Shown here: positions 9,646 through 22,379 of the stretch, in pieces
Numbering within the stretch: position 1 is the first letter of the stretch
How the letters are laid out: every line of letters begins with the position of its first letter
Assembly: GCA_964036045.1 (NCBI GenBank)
Contig: OZ038384.1
Span: 29,741,771-29,805,770 of the forward strand
Length of the DNA: 64,000 bases
DNA from: Eutreptiella sp. 'Long Island Sound 2002'
Taxonomy: Eukaryota; Euglenozoa; Euglenophyceae; Eutreptiales; Eutreptiaceae
Direction: 5' to 3'
The notes under the pieces: generated by a model
Seen by the model: the letters and a program-made list of their open reading frames with translations, nothing else
What the model was told of the DNA's origin: nothing
Database searches by the model: none
Made by a program: the position numbers and the translations under genes

Positions 9646-12600
9646 GTTATGAAACTTCGAGTTTCGAGCTGTCCAAGGTGAAAAACTGCATAAGCAGGTT
9701 GTGTACCAACCCCTTGGGAGCCCCCCCCCCCCCCCCGGAACTAATACCAAAAAAGGGTGGAAAACACGTAAATACGGCCTAAAACATGCTTCACATATCT
9801 TGGCTAGTCATTTTCGGTGATCACAATATCAAAAAACAAGTTTCGAAAACTTCGATTTTTGAGCTGCCCAGGGTGAAAAGCTGCACAAGCAAGTTGTGTA
9901 CCAATCCCTAGGAGCCCCCCCCCCCCCCCCCCCGGACCTAATACCCAAATAGGGTGAAAATCATGTAAATACGGCCTAAAACATGCTTTACATACCTTGG
10001 ATGGTCATATTGTGGGGTCACAATATCAAAAGAATCAGTTTCAAAAACTTCGATTTTTGAGCTGCACAGGCCGAAAAACTGCATAAGCAGGTTGTTTACC
10101 AATCCCCTAGGAGCCCCCCCCCCCCCCCCCCCGACCTAATACCCAAATAGGGTGAAAATCACGTAAATACGGCCTAAAACATGCTTTACATACCTTGGAT
10201 GGTCATATTGTGGGGTCACAATATCAAAAAATCAGTTTCAAAACTTCGATTTTTGAGCTGTCCGGGGTGAAAAACTGCATAAGCAGGCTGTGTACCAATC
10301 CCTTGGGAGCGCCCCCCCCCCCCCCCCTCCCCGACCTAATACCCAAATAGGGTGAAAATCATGTAAATACAGCCTAAAAACATGCTTTACATACCTTGGA
10401 TGGTCATATTGTGGGGTCACAATATCAAAAAAATCAGTTTCAAAAACTTCGATTTTTGACCTGCCTAGGGTGAAAAACTGCATAAGCAGGCTGTGTACCA
10501 ATCCCTTGGGAGCCCCCCCCCCCCCCCCCCCCCCCGACCTAATACCCAAATAGGGTGATAAACACGTAAACACGGCCTACAACATGCTTTACATACTTTG
10601 AATGGTCATTTTAGGTGATCACAATATCATAGGAATAAGTTTCGAAATTCTATTGCCTTCGGCAAGTCCACCTCGCAGAGAATCTACCCCGAGCAACACA
10701 CACCCAAAATAGGGTGGAAACTACATAAATACGGGCTAAAACATGTTTTACATACCTTGGATGATCATTTTAGGTGATCACGGTATCAAAGAAACAAGTT
10801 TCAAAAACTTCGATTTTTTGAGCAGATTAGGGTGAAAAACTGCATAAGCAGGTTGTGTACCAATCCCTTGGGAGCCCCCCCCCCCCCCGGACCTAATACC
10901 CAAATAGGGTGAAAATCGTGTAAATCCAGTCTAAAACATGCATTACATACCTTGGATGGTCATATTGTGGGGTCACAATATCAAAAGAATCAGTTTCAAA
11001 AACTTCGATTTTTGACCTGCCTAGGGTGAAAAACTGCATAAGCAGGCTGTGTACCCATCCCTTGGGAGCGCCCCCCCCCCCCCCCCCCCCTCCCCGACCT
11101 AATACCCAAATAGGGTGAAAATCATGTAAATACAGCCTAAAAACATGCTTTACATACCTTGGATGGTCATATTGTGGGGTCACAATATCAAAAAAACCAG
11201 TTTCAAAAACTTCGATTTTTGACCTGCCTAGGGTGAAAAACTGCATAAGCAGGCTGTGTACCGATCCCTTGGGAGCCCCCCCCCCCCCCCCCCGACCTAA
11301 TACCCAAATAGGGTGATAAACACGTAAACACGGCCTACAACATGCTTTACATACTTTGGATGGTCATTTTAGGTGATCACAATATCATAGGAATAAGTTT
11401 CGAAAATTCTATTGCCTTCGGCAAGTCCACCTCGCAGAGAATCTACCGCGAGCAACACACACCCAAAATAGGGTGGAAACTACATAAATACGGGCTAAAA
11501 CATGTTTTACATACCTTGGATGATCATTTAGGTGATCACGGTATCAAAGAAACAAGTTTCAAAAACTTCGATTTTTGAGCAGATTAGGGTGAAAAACTGC
11601 ATGAGCAGGTTGTGTACCAATCCCTTGGGAGCCCCCCCCCCCCCCCGGACCTAATACCCAAATAGGGTGAAAATCGTGTAAATCCAGTCTAAAACATGCA
11701 TTACATACCTTGGATGGTCATATTGTGGGGTCACAATATCAAAAAAATCAGTTTCAAAAACTTCGATTTTTGACCTGCCTAGGGTGAAAAACTGCATAAG
11801 CAGGCTGTGTACCGATCCCTTGGGAGCCCCCCCCCCCCCCCCCCGACCTAATACCCAAATAGGGTGATAAACACGTAAACACGGCCTACAACATGCTTTA
11901 CATACTTTGGATGGTCATTTTAGGTGATCACAATATCATAGGAATAAGTTTCGAAAATTCTATTGCCTTCGGCAAGTCCACCTCGCAGAGAATCTACCCG
12001 AGCAACACACACCCAAAATAGGGTGGAAACTACATAAATACGGGCTAAAACATGTTTTACATACCTTGGATGATCATTTTAGGTGATCACGGTATCAAAG
12101 AAACAAGTTTCAAAAACTTCGATTTTTGAGCAGATTAGGGTGAAAAACTGCATGAGCAGGTTGTGTACCAATCCCTTGGGAGCCCCCCCCCCTCCCGGGA
12201 CCTAATAGGGTGAAAACACCCAAATAGGGTGAAAAACATGTACATACGGCCTAAAACATGCTTTACGTAGCTTGGATGGTCATTTTAGGTGGTCACAATA
12301 TCAAAAAAAACAAGTTTCAAAAACTTCCATTTTGGAGCTGTCCATAGTGAAAAACTGCACAAGCAGGTTGTGTACCAATCCCTTGGGACACCCCCCCGCT
12401 CCGGACCTAATACCCAAATAGGGTGAGAAACACGTAAATACGGCCTAAAAAATGCTTTAAATACCTTGGATGGTCATTTTAGGTGATCACGGTATCAAAA
12501 AACAAGTTTCAAAAACTTCGATTTTTGAGCTGTCCGGGGTGAAAAACTGCATAAGCAGGTTGTGTACCAATCCCTTGGGAGCCCCCCCCCCCCCCCCCCC

Positions 12601-12767
12601 CGGACCTAATACCCAAATAGGGTGAAAACACGTAAATACGGCCTAAAACATGCTTTACATACCTTGGATGGTCATTTTAGGTGATCACGATATCAAAAAA
12701 GTAAGTTTCAAAAACTTCGATTTTTGAGCTGCCCAGCGTGAAAAACTGCATAAGCAGGTTGTTTCCC

Positions 12768-13404
12768 GGCCCATTCACTAGGCCATTATTGGTGGAAACA
12801 GTCATTTTGCGTCTTTGGCACGGGTTGTGAACGGCCCTAAGCAAGGCTAGAGACTGCAAAAAACGTCCTTCCGTATCCTAGTAGGCATATACTGTCACAA
12901 CATCCCCACTCGCACCCCTCAGAGTGGGTACCACGGGGTCACCGAGGTGGCCAAAACCGCCAACATAGCAAAAATGGCTGAAAAGTGCATAAACTGCATC
13001 AGCGCTCGTCCCACTCCGGCCCATACAAACCCTATGGAGTTGAGCCCGGAAACACTTTTTCGGCTCAAAGTCGAAAAAAACCAAAAGATTCGTGATTTTC
13101 GACCCAAAAAAGGGGGGGGGTCATTTTTTCGACATTTTTGACCCCCCCACCACCCCCCCCCCCCCCACCCCCACCCCCACCCCCCCCTAAAAAGTGGGTT
13201 TCAAGTGGGGGGGGTCTGGGGGGGTCCGGACCAAAAACTCATTGAGGGATGCGTTTATTGGACAAAATAATGATTTTACAAGGGGTTAAACTAACAATTC
13301 AACCCCTTGGGGTAGGGTACGCGAATAGGCCCAAAATGGGGGGTATGTGGCGTTTTCCCCTATATACGCCTGCCTGGCTTTGATCTAACAACCTCTGCGA
13401 GGTG
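12768..13404 (+). repeat. B block, copy 1
   Basis: Begins GGCCCATTCACTA and ends ACCTCTGCGAGGTGA. It contains a poly-C/poly-G core and a GGGGTTAAACTAACAATTCA stretch. Five plus-strand copies of this ~640-bp block punctuate the array. Confidence 0.85.
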
Positions 13405-13458
13405 ATTTCGATTTTTGAGCTCTACAGGGTGAAAAACTGCATAAGCAGGTTGTGTACC

Positions 13459-14101
13459 GGCCCATTCACCAAGCGATTATTGGTGGAAACAGCCATTTCG
13501 CGTCTTTGGCACGGGTTGTGGGCGGCCCTAAGCAAGGCTAGAGACTGCAAAAAACGTCTTTCCATATCCTGGGAGGCATATACTGTCACAACATCACCAC
13601 TCACACCCCTCAGAGTGGGTACCACGGGGTCACCGAGGTCGCCAAAACCCACAACATACCAAAAATGGCTGAAAAGGGCATAAACTGCATAAGCGCTCGT
13701 CCCACTCCGCCCCATACAAACCCTATGGAGTCGGGACCCGGAAACACTTTTTCGGCTCAAAATAAAAAAAAACCAAAAGATTCATGATTTTCGACCCAAA
13801 AAAAGGGGGGGTCATTTTTTGACCCCCCCCCCCACCCCCACCCCCCCAGCCCCCCCCCCCCCCCCTGAAAACCTCAAAAAGTGGGTTTCAAGTGGGGGGG
13901 TCTGGGGGGGGTCCGGAGCAAAAACTCATTGGGGGATGTGTTTATTGGACAAAATAATGATTTTACAAGGGGTTAAACTAACAATTCAACCCATTGGGGT
14001 AGGGTACGCGAATAGGCCCAAAAAGGCCAAAATGGGGGGGTATGTGGCATTTTGCCTATATACGCCTGCCTGGCTTTGATCTAACAACCTCTGCGAGGTG
14101 A
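13459..14101 (+). repeat. B block, copy 2
   Basis: Same boundaries as copy 1. Only about 55 bases of A-unit sequence separate the two, so copies 1 and 2 form a near-tandem pair. Confidence 0.85.
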
Positions 14102-16026
14102 TTTTTAAGCTGCCCAGGGTGAAAAACTGCACTAGCAAATTGTGTACCAATCCCTTGGGATACCCCCCCCCCCCCCGGGTCCTAATACCCAAATAGGGTG
14201 AAAAACATGTAAATACGGCCTAAAACATATCACAATATCAGAAAAACAAGTTTCGAAAACTTCGATTTTTGAGCTGTCCGGGGTGAAAAACTGCATAAGC
14301 AGGTTGTGCACCCGTCCCTTGGGAGACCCCCCCCCCCCCGACCTGATACCCAAATAGGGTGAAAAACACGTAAATACGGCCTAAAACATGCTTTCCATAG
14401 CTTGGATGGTCATTTTGGGTGGTCACAATATCAAAAAAATATGTTTCGAAAACTTCCATTTTTGAGCTGTCCAGGGTGAAAAACTGCATAAGCAGATTGT
14501 GCACCCGTCCCTTGGGAGACCCCCCCCCCCCCCGAACTAACACCCAAAAAGGGTGAAAAACACGTACATACGGCCTAAAACATGCTTTATATAGCTTGGA
14601 TGGTCATTTTGGGTGGTCACAATATCAAAAAAACAAGTTTCAAAAACTTCGATTTTTGAGCTGTCCGGGGTGAAAAACTGCATAAGCAGGTTGTGTACCA
14701 ATCCCTTGGAAGACCCCTCCCCCGGACCTAATACCCAAATCGGGTGAAAAACACGTAAATACGGCCTAAAACATGCTTTACATAGCTTGGATGGTCATTT
14801 TAGGTGATCACGATGTCAAAAAAGTAAGTTTCGAAAATTCTATTGCCTTCGGCAAGTCCACCTCGCACAGAATCTACCGCGAGCAACACACACCCAAAAT
14901 AGGGTGGAAACTACATCAATACCGGCTAAAACATGCTTTACATACCTTGGATGATCATTTTAGGTGATCACGGTATCAAAAAAACAAGTTTCGAAAACTT
15001 CCATTTTTGAGGTGCCCAGGGTGACAAACTGCATCAGCAGGTTGTGTACCAATCCCTTGGGAGGACCCCCCCCCCCTTGGACCTAATACCCAAATCGGGT
15101 GAAAAACACGTAAATACGGCCTAAAAAATGCTTTACATACCTTGGATGGTCATTTTAGGTGATCACAATATCACAAAAACAAGTTTCAAAAACTTCCATT
15201 TTTGAGCTGTCCGGGGTGAAAAACTGCATAAGCAGGTTGTGCACCCGTCCCTTGGGAGCCCCCCCCCCCCCCCCCGACCTGATACCCAAATAGGGCGAAA
15301 AACACGTAAATACGGCCTAAAAAATGCTTTACATACCTTGGATGGTCATTTTGGGTGGTCACAATATCAAAAAAATATGTTTCGAAAACTTCCATTTTTG
15401 AGCTGTCCGGGGTGAAAAACTGCATAAGCAGGTTGTGCACCCGTCCCTTGGGAGACCCCCCCCCCCCCGACCTAACACCCAAAAAGGGTGAAAAACACGT
15501 AAATACGGCCTAAAAAACATGCTTTCCATAGCTTGGATGGTCATTTTAGGTGGTCACAATATCAGAAAAACAAGTTTCGAAAACTTCGATTTTTGAGCTG
15601 TCCGGGTTGAAAAACTGCATAAGCAGGTTGTGCACCCGTCCCTTGGGAGACACCCCCCCCCCCCCGGACCCAACACCCAAATAGGGTGAAAAACACGTAA
15701 ATACGGCCTAAAATATGCTTTGCATAGCTTGAAATGTCATTTTGAGTGGTCACAATATCAAAAAAAAAAGTTTCAAAAACTTCGATTTTTGAGCTGTCCG
15801 GGTTGAAAAACTGCATAAGCAGGTTGTGCACCCGTCCCTTGGGAGACCCCCCCGCCCCCGGACCTATCACCCAAATAGGGTGAAAAACACGCAAATACGG
15901 CCTAAAACATGCTTTACATAGCTTGGATGGTCATTTTAGGTGATCACGATGTCAAAAAAGTAAGTTTCGGAAACTTCGATTTTTGAGCTGTCCGGGGTGA
16001 AAAACTGCATAAGCAGGTTGTGTCCC

Positions 16027-16658
16027 GGCCCATTCACTAAGCCATTATTGTTGGAAACAGTCATTTCGCGTCTTTGGCACGGGTTGTGAACGGCCCTAAG
16101 CAAAGCTAGAGACTGCAAAAAACGTCCTTCCATATCCTAGTAGCCATATATTGTTACAACATCCCCACTCACATCCCTCGGAGTGGGTACCACGGGGTCA
16201 CCGAGGTCGCCAAAACCGCCAACATAGCAAAAATGGCTGAAAAGAGCATAAACAGCACAAGCGCTCGTCCCACTCCGCCCCATACAAACCCTATGGAGTC
16301 GGGACCCGGAAACACTTTTTCGGCTCAAAATCGAAAAAAACCAAAAGATTCATGATTTTCGACCCAAAAAAAGGGGGGGTCATTTTTTCGACATTTTTGA
16401 CCCCCCCCCCACCCCCCCACCCCCCCCCCACCCCCCCCCCTAAAAAGTGGGTTTCAAGTGGGGGGGTCTGGGGGGGGTCCGGACCAAAAACTTATTGGGG
16501 GATGCGTTTATTGGACAAAATAATGATTTTACAAGGGGTTAAACTAACAATTCAACCCCTTGGGGTAGGGTACGCGAATAAGCCCAAAATGGGGGGTATG
16601 TGGCGTTTCCCCATATATACGCCTGCCTGGCTTTGATCTAACAACCTCTGCGAGGTGA
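16027..16658 (+). repeat. B block, copy 3
   Basis: Same boundaries. Its right end abuts a C module, which creates a perfect 12-bp inverted repeat across the junction (16646-16657 with 16680-16691). Confidence 0.85.
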
Positions 16659-17836
16659 TTCTATTGCCTTCGGCAAGTCCACCTCGCAGAGAATCTACCG
16701 CGAGCAACACACACCCAAAACAGGGTGGAAACTACATAAATACCGGCTAAAACATGCTTTCCATACCTTGGATGATCATTTTAGGTGATCACGGTATCAA
16801 AAAAACAAGATTTTTGAGCTGCCCAGGGTGACAAACTGCATCAGCAGGTTGTTTACCAATCCCTTGGGAGGACCCCCCCCCCTTGGACCTAATACCCAAA
16901 TCGGGTGAAAAACACGTAAATACGGCCTAAAACATGCTTTACATACCTTGGATGGTCATTTTAGGTGATCACAATATCAGAAAAACAAGTTTCAAAAACT
17001 TCCATTTTTGAGCTGTCCGGGCTGAAAAACTGCATAAGCAGGTTGTGCACCCGTCTCTTGGGAGCCCCCCCCCCCCCCCCCCCCGACCTGATACCCAAAT
17101 AGGGTGAAAAACACGTAAATACGGCCTAAAACATGTTTTTCATAGCTTGGATGGTCATTTTGGGTGGTCACAATATCAAAAAAATATGTTTCGAAAACTT
17201 CCATTTTTGAGCTGTCCGGGGTGAAAAACTGCATAAGCAGGTTGTGCACCCGTCCCTTGGGAGACCCCCCCCCCCCCCGGACCTAACACCCAAAAAGGGT
17301 GAAAAACACGTAAATACGGCCTAAAACATGCTTTCCATAGCTTGGATGGTCATTTTAGGTGGTCACAATATCAAAAAAACAAGTTTCGAAAACTTCGATT
17401 TTTGAGCTGTCCGGGTTGAAAAACTGCATAAGCAGGTTGTGCACCCGTCCCTTGGGAGACACCCCCCCCCCCCGGACCCAACACCCAAATAGGGTGAAAA
17501 ACACGTAAATACGGCCTAAAATATGCTTTGCATAGCTTGAATTGTCATTTTGGGTGGTCACAATATCAAAAAAAAAAGTTTCAAAAACTTCGATTTTTGA
17601 GCTGTCCGGGTTGAAAAACTGCATAAGCAGGTTGTGCACCCGTCCCTTGGGAGACACCCCCCCCCCCCGGACCTAACACCCAAATAGGGTGAAAAACACG
17701 TAAATACGGCCTAAAACAATGCCTTACATAGCTTGGATGGTCATTTTAGGTGATCACGATGTCAAAAAAGTAAGTTTCGGAAACTTCGATTTTTGAGCTG
17801 TCCAGGGTAAAAAACTGCATAAGCAGGTTGTGTCCC

Positions 17837-18474
17837 GGCCCATTCACTAAGCCATTATTGGTGGAAAGAGCCATTTTGCGTTTTTGGCACGGGTTGTGAA
17901 CGGCCCTAAGCAAGGCTAGAGACTGCAAAAAAAGTCCTTCCGTATACTAGGAGGCAGATACTGTCACAACATCCCCACTCACACCCCTCAAAGTGGATAC
18001 CACGGGGTCACCGAGGTCGCCAAAATCGCCAACATAGCAAAAATGGCTGAAAAGTGCATAAACTGCATAAGCGCTCGTCCCACTCCGCCCCATACAAACC
18101 CTATGGAGTCGGGACCCGGAAACACTTTTTCGGCTCAAAATCAAAAAAAACCAAAAGATTCATGATTTTCAACCCAAAAAATGGGGGGGTCATTTTTTGA
18201 CCCCCCCCCCCACCCCCCCACCCCCCCCCCCTCCCTCAAAACCTCAAAAAAGTGGGTTTCAAGTGGGGGGGGTCTAGGGGGGTCCGGACCAAAAACTCAT
18301 TGGGGGATGCGTTTATTGGACAAAAGAATGATTTTACAAGGGGTTAAACCAACAATTCAACCCCTTGGGGTAGGGTACGCGAATAGGCCCAAAAAGGCCA
18401 AAATGGGGGGATATGTGGCGTTTTCCCCATATATACGCCTGCCTGGCTTTGATCTAACAACCTCTGCGAGGTGA
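17837..18474 (+). repeat. B block, copy 4
   Basis: Same boundaries, GGCCCATTCACTA to CTCTGCGAGGTGA. Confidence 0.85.
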
Positions 18475-19500
18475 CTTCCATTTTTGAGCTGCCCAGGGTG
18501 ACAAACTGCATAAGCAGGTTGTGTACCAATCCCTTGGGAGACCCCCCCCCCTTGGACCTAATACCCAAATCGGGTGAAAAACACGTAAATGCGGCCTAAA
18601 ACATGCTTTACATACCTTGGATGGTCATTTTAGGTGATCACAATATCACAAAAACAAGTTTCAAAAACTTCGATTTTTGAGCTGTCCGGGGTGAAAAACT
18701 GCATAAGCAGGTTGTGCACCCGTCCCTTGGGAGCCCCCCCCCCCCCCCCGACCTCATACCCATATCGGGTGAAAAACACGTAAATACGGCCTAAAACATG
18801 CTTTACATACCTTGGATGGTCATTTTAGGTGATCACAATATCACAAAAACAAGTTTCAAAAACTTCGATTTTTGAGCTGTCCGGGTGAAAAACTGCATAA
18901 GCAGGTTGTGCACCCGTCCCTTGGGAGACCCCCCCCCCCGGACCTAATACCCATATCGGGTGAAAAACACGTAAATACGGCCTAAAACATGCTTTACATA
19001 CCTGGGATGGTCATTTTAGGTGATCACAATATCACAAAAACAAGTTTCAAAAACTTCCATTTTTGAGCTGTCCGGGGTGAAAAACTGCATAAGCAGGTTG
19101 TGCACCCGTCCCTTGGGAGACCCCCCCCCCCGACCTAACACCCAAAAAGGGTGAAAAACACGTAAATACGGCCTAAAACATGCTTTCCATAGCTTGGATG
19201 GTCATTTTAGGTGGTCACAATATCAAAAAAACAAGTTTCGAAAACTTCGATTTTTGAGCTGTCCAAGGTGAAAAACTGCATAAGCAGGTTGTGCACCCGT
19301 CCCTTGGGAGCCCCCCCCCCACCCCTCCCCCCCGGACCTAATACCCAAATATGGTGAAAACCACGTAAATACGGCCTAAAACATGCTTTACATACCTTGG
19401 ATGGTCATTTTAGGTGGTCACAATATCACAAAAACAAGTTTCAAAAACTTCGATTTTTGAGCTGCCCAGGTTGAAAAACTGCATCTGCAGGTTGTGTACT

Positions 19501-20148
19501 GGCCCGTTCACTAGGCCATTATTGGTGGAAACAGTCATTTCGCGTCTTTGGCACGGGTTGTGGACGGCCCCAGGCAAGGCTAGAGACTGCAAAAAACGTC
19601 CTTCCGTATCCTAGTAGCCATATACTGTCACAACATCCCCACTTGCACCCCTCAGGGTAGGTACCACGGGGTCACCGAGGTCGACGAACATAGCAAAAAG
19701 GGCTGAAAAGTGCATAAACTGCATGAGCGCTCGTCCCACTCCGCCCCATACAAACCCCATAGAGTCGGGACCCGGAAAAACTTTTTCGGCTCAAAATCGA
19801 AAAAAACCAAAAGATTCATGATTTTCGACCCAAAAAAAGGGGGGGTCATTTTTTGACCCCCCCCCCACCCCCCCCCCCCACCCCCACCCCCACCCCCCCC
19901 CACCCTCCCTCAAAACCTGAAAAAAGTGGGTTTCAAGTGGGGGGGGTCTGGGGGGGTCCGGACCAAAAACTCATTGGGGGATGCGATTATTGGACAAAAT
20001 AATGATTTTACAAGGGGTTAAACCAACAATTCAACCCCTTGGGGTAGGGTACGCGAATAGGCCCAAAAAGGCCAAAATGGGGGGGTATGTGGCGTTTTCC
20101 CCATATATACGCCTGCCTGGCTTTGATCTAACAACCTCTGCGAGGTGA
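19501..20148 (+). repeat. B block, copy 5
   Basis: Same boundaries, with a small internal deletion near 19680. It is the last block before the array ends. Confidence 0.85.
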
Positions 20149-20149
20149 T

Positions 20150-20439
20150 TAAAAAGAAGAAATGATTTGTGATTTTGACCCCCCCCCCCAAAGAACGGTT
20201 GGAGGGGTCATCATTTCCACTTTCATCTCCCCCCGGCCCCCCAAAACCCCAAAAACCAACTGGGTGTTCGGGGGGGGGGGGGGGTCTAGGGTGGTGTCAA
20301 CCAAAAATACACCGGTGGATGCTTTGTCGGGACAAAATAATGATTTTGCAAAATGTTACACCAACATCTCAACTGGGGGTAGGGTACACAAATAGGCACA
20401 AAAAAGGGAGGTACGTGGAGTTGTCTCGTACCGGCTGAA
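20150..20439 (+). repeat. Diverged partial B-like block
   Basis: Follows the order of the second half of the B block (poly-C, poly-G, GGACAAAATAATGATTTTGCA, GGGGTAGGGTAC, CAAATAGGCACAAAAA) at much lower identity. It looks like an older relative at the array edge. Confidence 0.6.
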
Positions 20440-20763
20440 TTCTAAAGATTTGCGGAAATATTTAATTCCTGGCACAAGATGTTGTTGTCCGCAAAAAAAA
20501 ACGCAACAAAAAATTAATTGTTGGCTTCACGCCTGACGCAAAAATGGATTCCGCAAAAAAAATCGCAAAAATGAAACAATTTTTGCCCCTGCTCCCCTTT
20601 TTGCAAGAATGCCAGAATCGCGGGAGAGTTTGCCCCACTGCTTGTTGCCCCCCTCTTTCATGTCTCATGCCCCGTTCTGCACCTTGCTTTGCTTTCAAAG
20701 CATGATGTATCTCGGATTGTCACAAGTGTTAAAATACCGTGCGACACACGGTAGTAGAATTTG

Positions 20764-20925
20764 GCTGCTGATGTGCCCCAAAGCAGATAAAGGGGTTAGT
20801 TTGGGCCGTGGTTATTTGGATGTGGTTGCTGATGTGCCCCAATGCATATAACGGGGCTAGTTGGGGACGTGCATGTTTGAATGTGGCTGTTGATGTGCCC
20901 CAAAGTAGATAAAGGGGCTAGTTCA
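20764..20925 (+). repeat. Three tandem copies of a ~61-bp unit
   Basis: Each copy has GATGTGCCCC followed by a GATAAAGGGGCTAGTT-like end. Cores start at 20776, 20837 and 20898. The same 26-base core occurs in the inverted-repeat arms of element 1 (6573-6598 and, reversed, 8382-8407). Confidence 0.75.
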
Positions 20926-21270
20926 GAATATCGGGTTGCCAGTCTTTTTGTGATTGCAATTTGTTTGTTGGTTGTTGGTACAAAGGAGTAAACCCGCGGG
21001 CCGAGGGTCTCTCCTGGGGGGGGAAACAGGCCCACTCGCCGATACCAACGTAAACAAAACGCGACCACAGGGGTGGCTCGCCAGGCTGTGCACGCGACGG
21101 ACGAGTTAGAACCCCTTGGGCTCTGGACCAGCTAGGGGTCCTAACCAAGGGTCGTGTCCCTAAGGCGGGTTCGCTCACACCTTGCATAATCACACCTTGT
21201 TGCCTGCCTTATAAGAGGGCAAACTCATCAACAACTGCCACTCGGTGAGCTAGCTGACTGTCAGTTTCCC

Positions 21271-21621
21271 ATGGCATTAACACTAGGGCAAACACTAGGT
21301 GTTGAAAATAACACAAGCTCTGGGGCAAAGATTTCCCCTGCGTGCGTGGCCCTGCTTTGCTTTCCTCTGCTTCCAGGGCCCATGTACAGCCTTACTGATT
21401 TTTCTGTCATTCCCCACGAGGCAGCCGTGGAGCGCTTTGCTGCTGTTGCACACGATGCCGCTTTGTCTGATTTCTGCAAAGGCATCGTCATGGGTATGGT
21501 CAATTCGGTTGCCAGTTGTGCGGAGCTTGCCCCCCGACGTCCTATTGGCCAACCACGGGGCTCCTTCGATGATGAAGGATTTGCACGGCTCATTGTGACG
21601 CAGTGGTTGAAAAAGCTTTGA
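21271..21621 (+). CDS. Hypothetical protein, possible first exon in element 2
   Basis: A 116-codon frame from ATG 21271 to TGA 21621. No family is recognised. It has no transmembrane segment beyond a short hydrophobic stretch near residues 27-40, and ends with the SFDDEGFARLIVTQWLKKL motif. The next coding piece, in another frame, starts at 21693. The two could be exons of one gene, but I see no clear donor/acceptor pair between them. It could equally be a chance frame, since the minus strand is open over the same interval. Confidence 0.25.
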   Translation: MALTLGQTLGVENNTSSGAKISPACVALLCFPLLPGPMYSLTDFSVIPHEAAVERFAAVAHDAALSDFCKGIVMGMVNSVASCAELAPRRPIGQPRGSFDDEGFARLIVTQWLKKL

Positions 21622-21692
21622 GCCACTCTTTGGCTCAAAACACAAAAAAGCCGCGAAAAGTGTAAAAAAAATGGGACACAACGTCCCACGAA

Positions 21693-22379
21693 ATGGCACT
21701 AGCCATCTCGGACGAAAAGGGGTTGGATGCAGTTGCAGCGTCAATGCTGTGTGAGCTGTTTCCGAAAGTATTTGGGGCTATTTTGGAGTCCCATATCCGT
21801 TCTTTTCGGCAGCAGGCCCGAAATCGTGCATCTGGCATTGGTTCTGGCCGAACTCCCCGAATTACAACTGCAGCCCTCAGTGACCTCGTTCAGGCAATTG
21901 AGGCACATGTGGACGCACACTTGGAGTTTACTACTTCTGAGCTACGTCCTGTTGTGCTTGCTCTCCTGCAGGAGCGCCACCCCATGGTGCTGACAGCCGG
22001 CTTTCAAGCATCCATCAGCTGGCTGAACAAATTGATGGCACAGCAGATGCAATTGCCAATGCGGTGTATCAGCACCAGACGGGTTGCACTGGCCCAATGA
22101 CAGGTATAGGATTTTCTGTTTTCTTCTTACGTTTTGGGCCGTTTTGCCTGTTTTTTTTTGCAGCTTGCATGTGTTTTTGAAGTGTCCCCTAAAAAGGAGG
22201 ACGAGCCTGAACCTCAGCCTGTCGGTGAGGAGGAGGGAGATGAAAATTTATTGGACGGGGAGCAAGGTGTAGCCGCTGCCCCTGCCCTTGCGGTGAATGC
22301 AAGGCAAGCTGTAGCAGCCGCCCCTGCCATTCATAATGAGGGGTGCAGGTGCAAGTGCAGGTGCCAGGCCCATACCTAA
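21693..22379 (+). pseudogene. Helix-turn-helix-like protein of element 2, two exons, in-frame stop
   Basis: Exon 1 starts at ATG 21693. A canonical-looking 60-base intron (GT at 22104, polypyrimidine tract, CAG ending 22163) is followed by an acidic exon to TAA 22377-22379. Both exons are in the same frame, and the intron length is a multiple of three. A TGA at 22098-22100, two codons before the donor, breaks the sense. Residues 61-100 look helical. Residues 104-130 (GFQASISWLNKLMAQQMQL, then RCISTRR) resemble the last helix region of CENP-B/Tc5-type DNA-binding domains, where F-x-A-S-x-x-W-x-x-x-F/L is typical. The tail is rich in Glu and Pro, then Ala. Likely role: DNA binding for the surrounding element. 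The TGA could be a decayed CGA, or the first exon may end differently. Confidence 0.35.

Larger units (their letters stand above)
9240..20150 (+). repeat. Satellite array, ~190-200 bp A unit with interspersed B and C modules
   Basis: About 50 copies of an A unit. Each reads: gap-prone poly-C tract, CCTAATACCCAAATAGGGTG, a TACGGCCTAAAACATG segment, CTTGGATGGTCATTTTAGG, a TTCGATTTTTGAGCTG segment, then GTGAAAAACTGCATAAGCAG. Period changes follow poly-C length (7 to over 20). Two modules interrupt it. The ~640-bp B block is annotated separately. The C module replaces the A-unit middle with CTATTGCCTTCGGCAAGTCC and occurs near 9297, 10646, 11406, 11957, 14837 and 16660. Short minus-strand frames in A units change with poly-C length and are not treated as genes. 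An inverted island of the same family lies at 61218-62452. Confidence 0.9.

Noticed and set aside
10238-19600. Many minus-strand frames of 60-117 codons with MQFFTLGSSKIEVFE-like sense in the satellite
   Set aside because: They follow the repeat and change frame with poly-C length; not separate genes.
9240-20148. Repeat-spacer look of the satellite as a possible CRISPR array
   Set aside because: Units are ~190-200 bp with no unique spacers of constant length, in a eukaryotic context.
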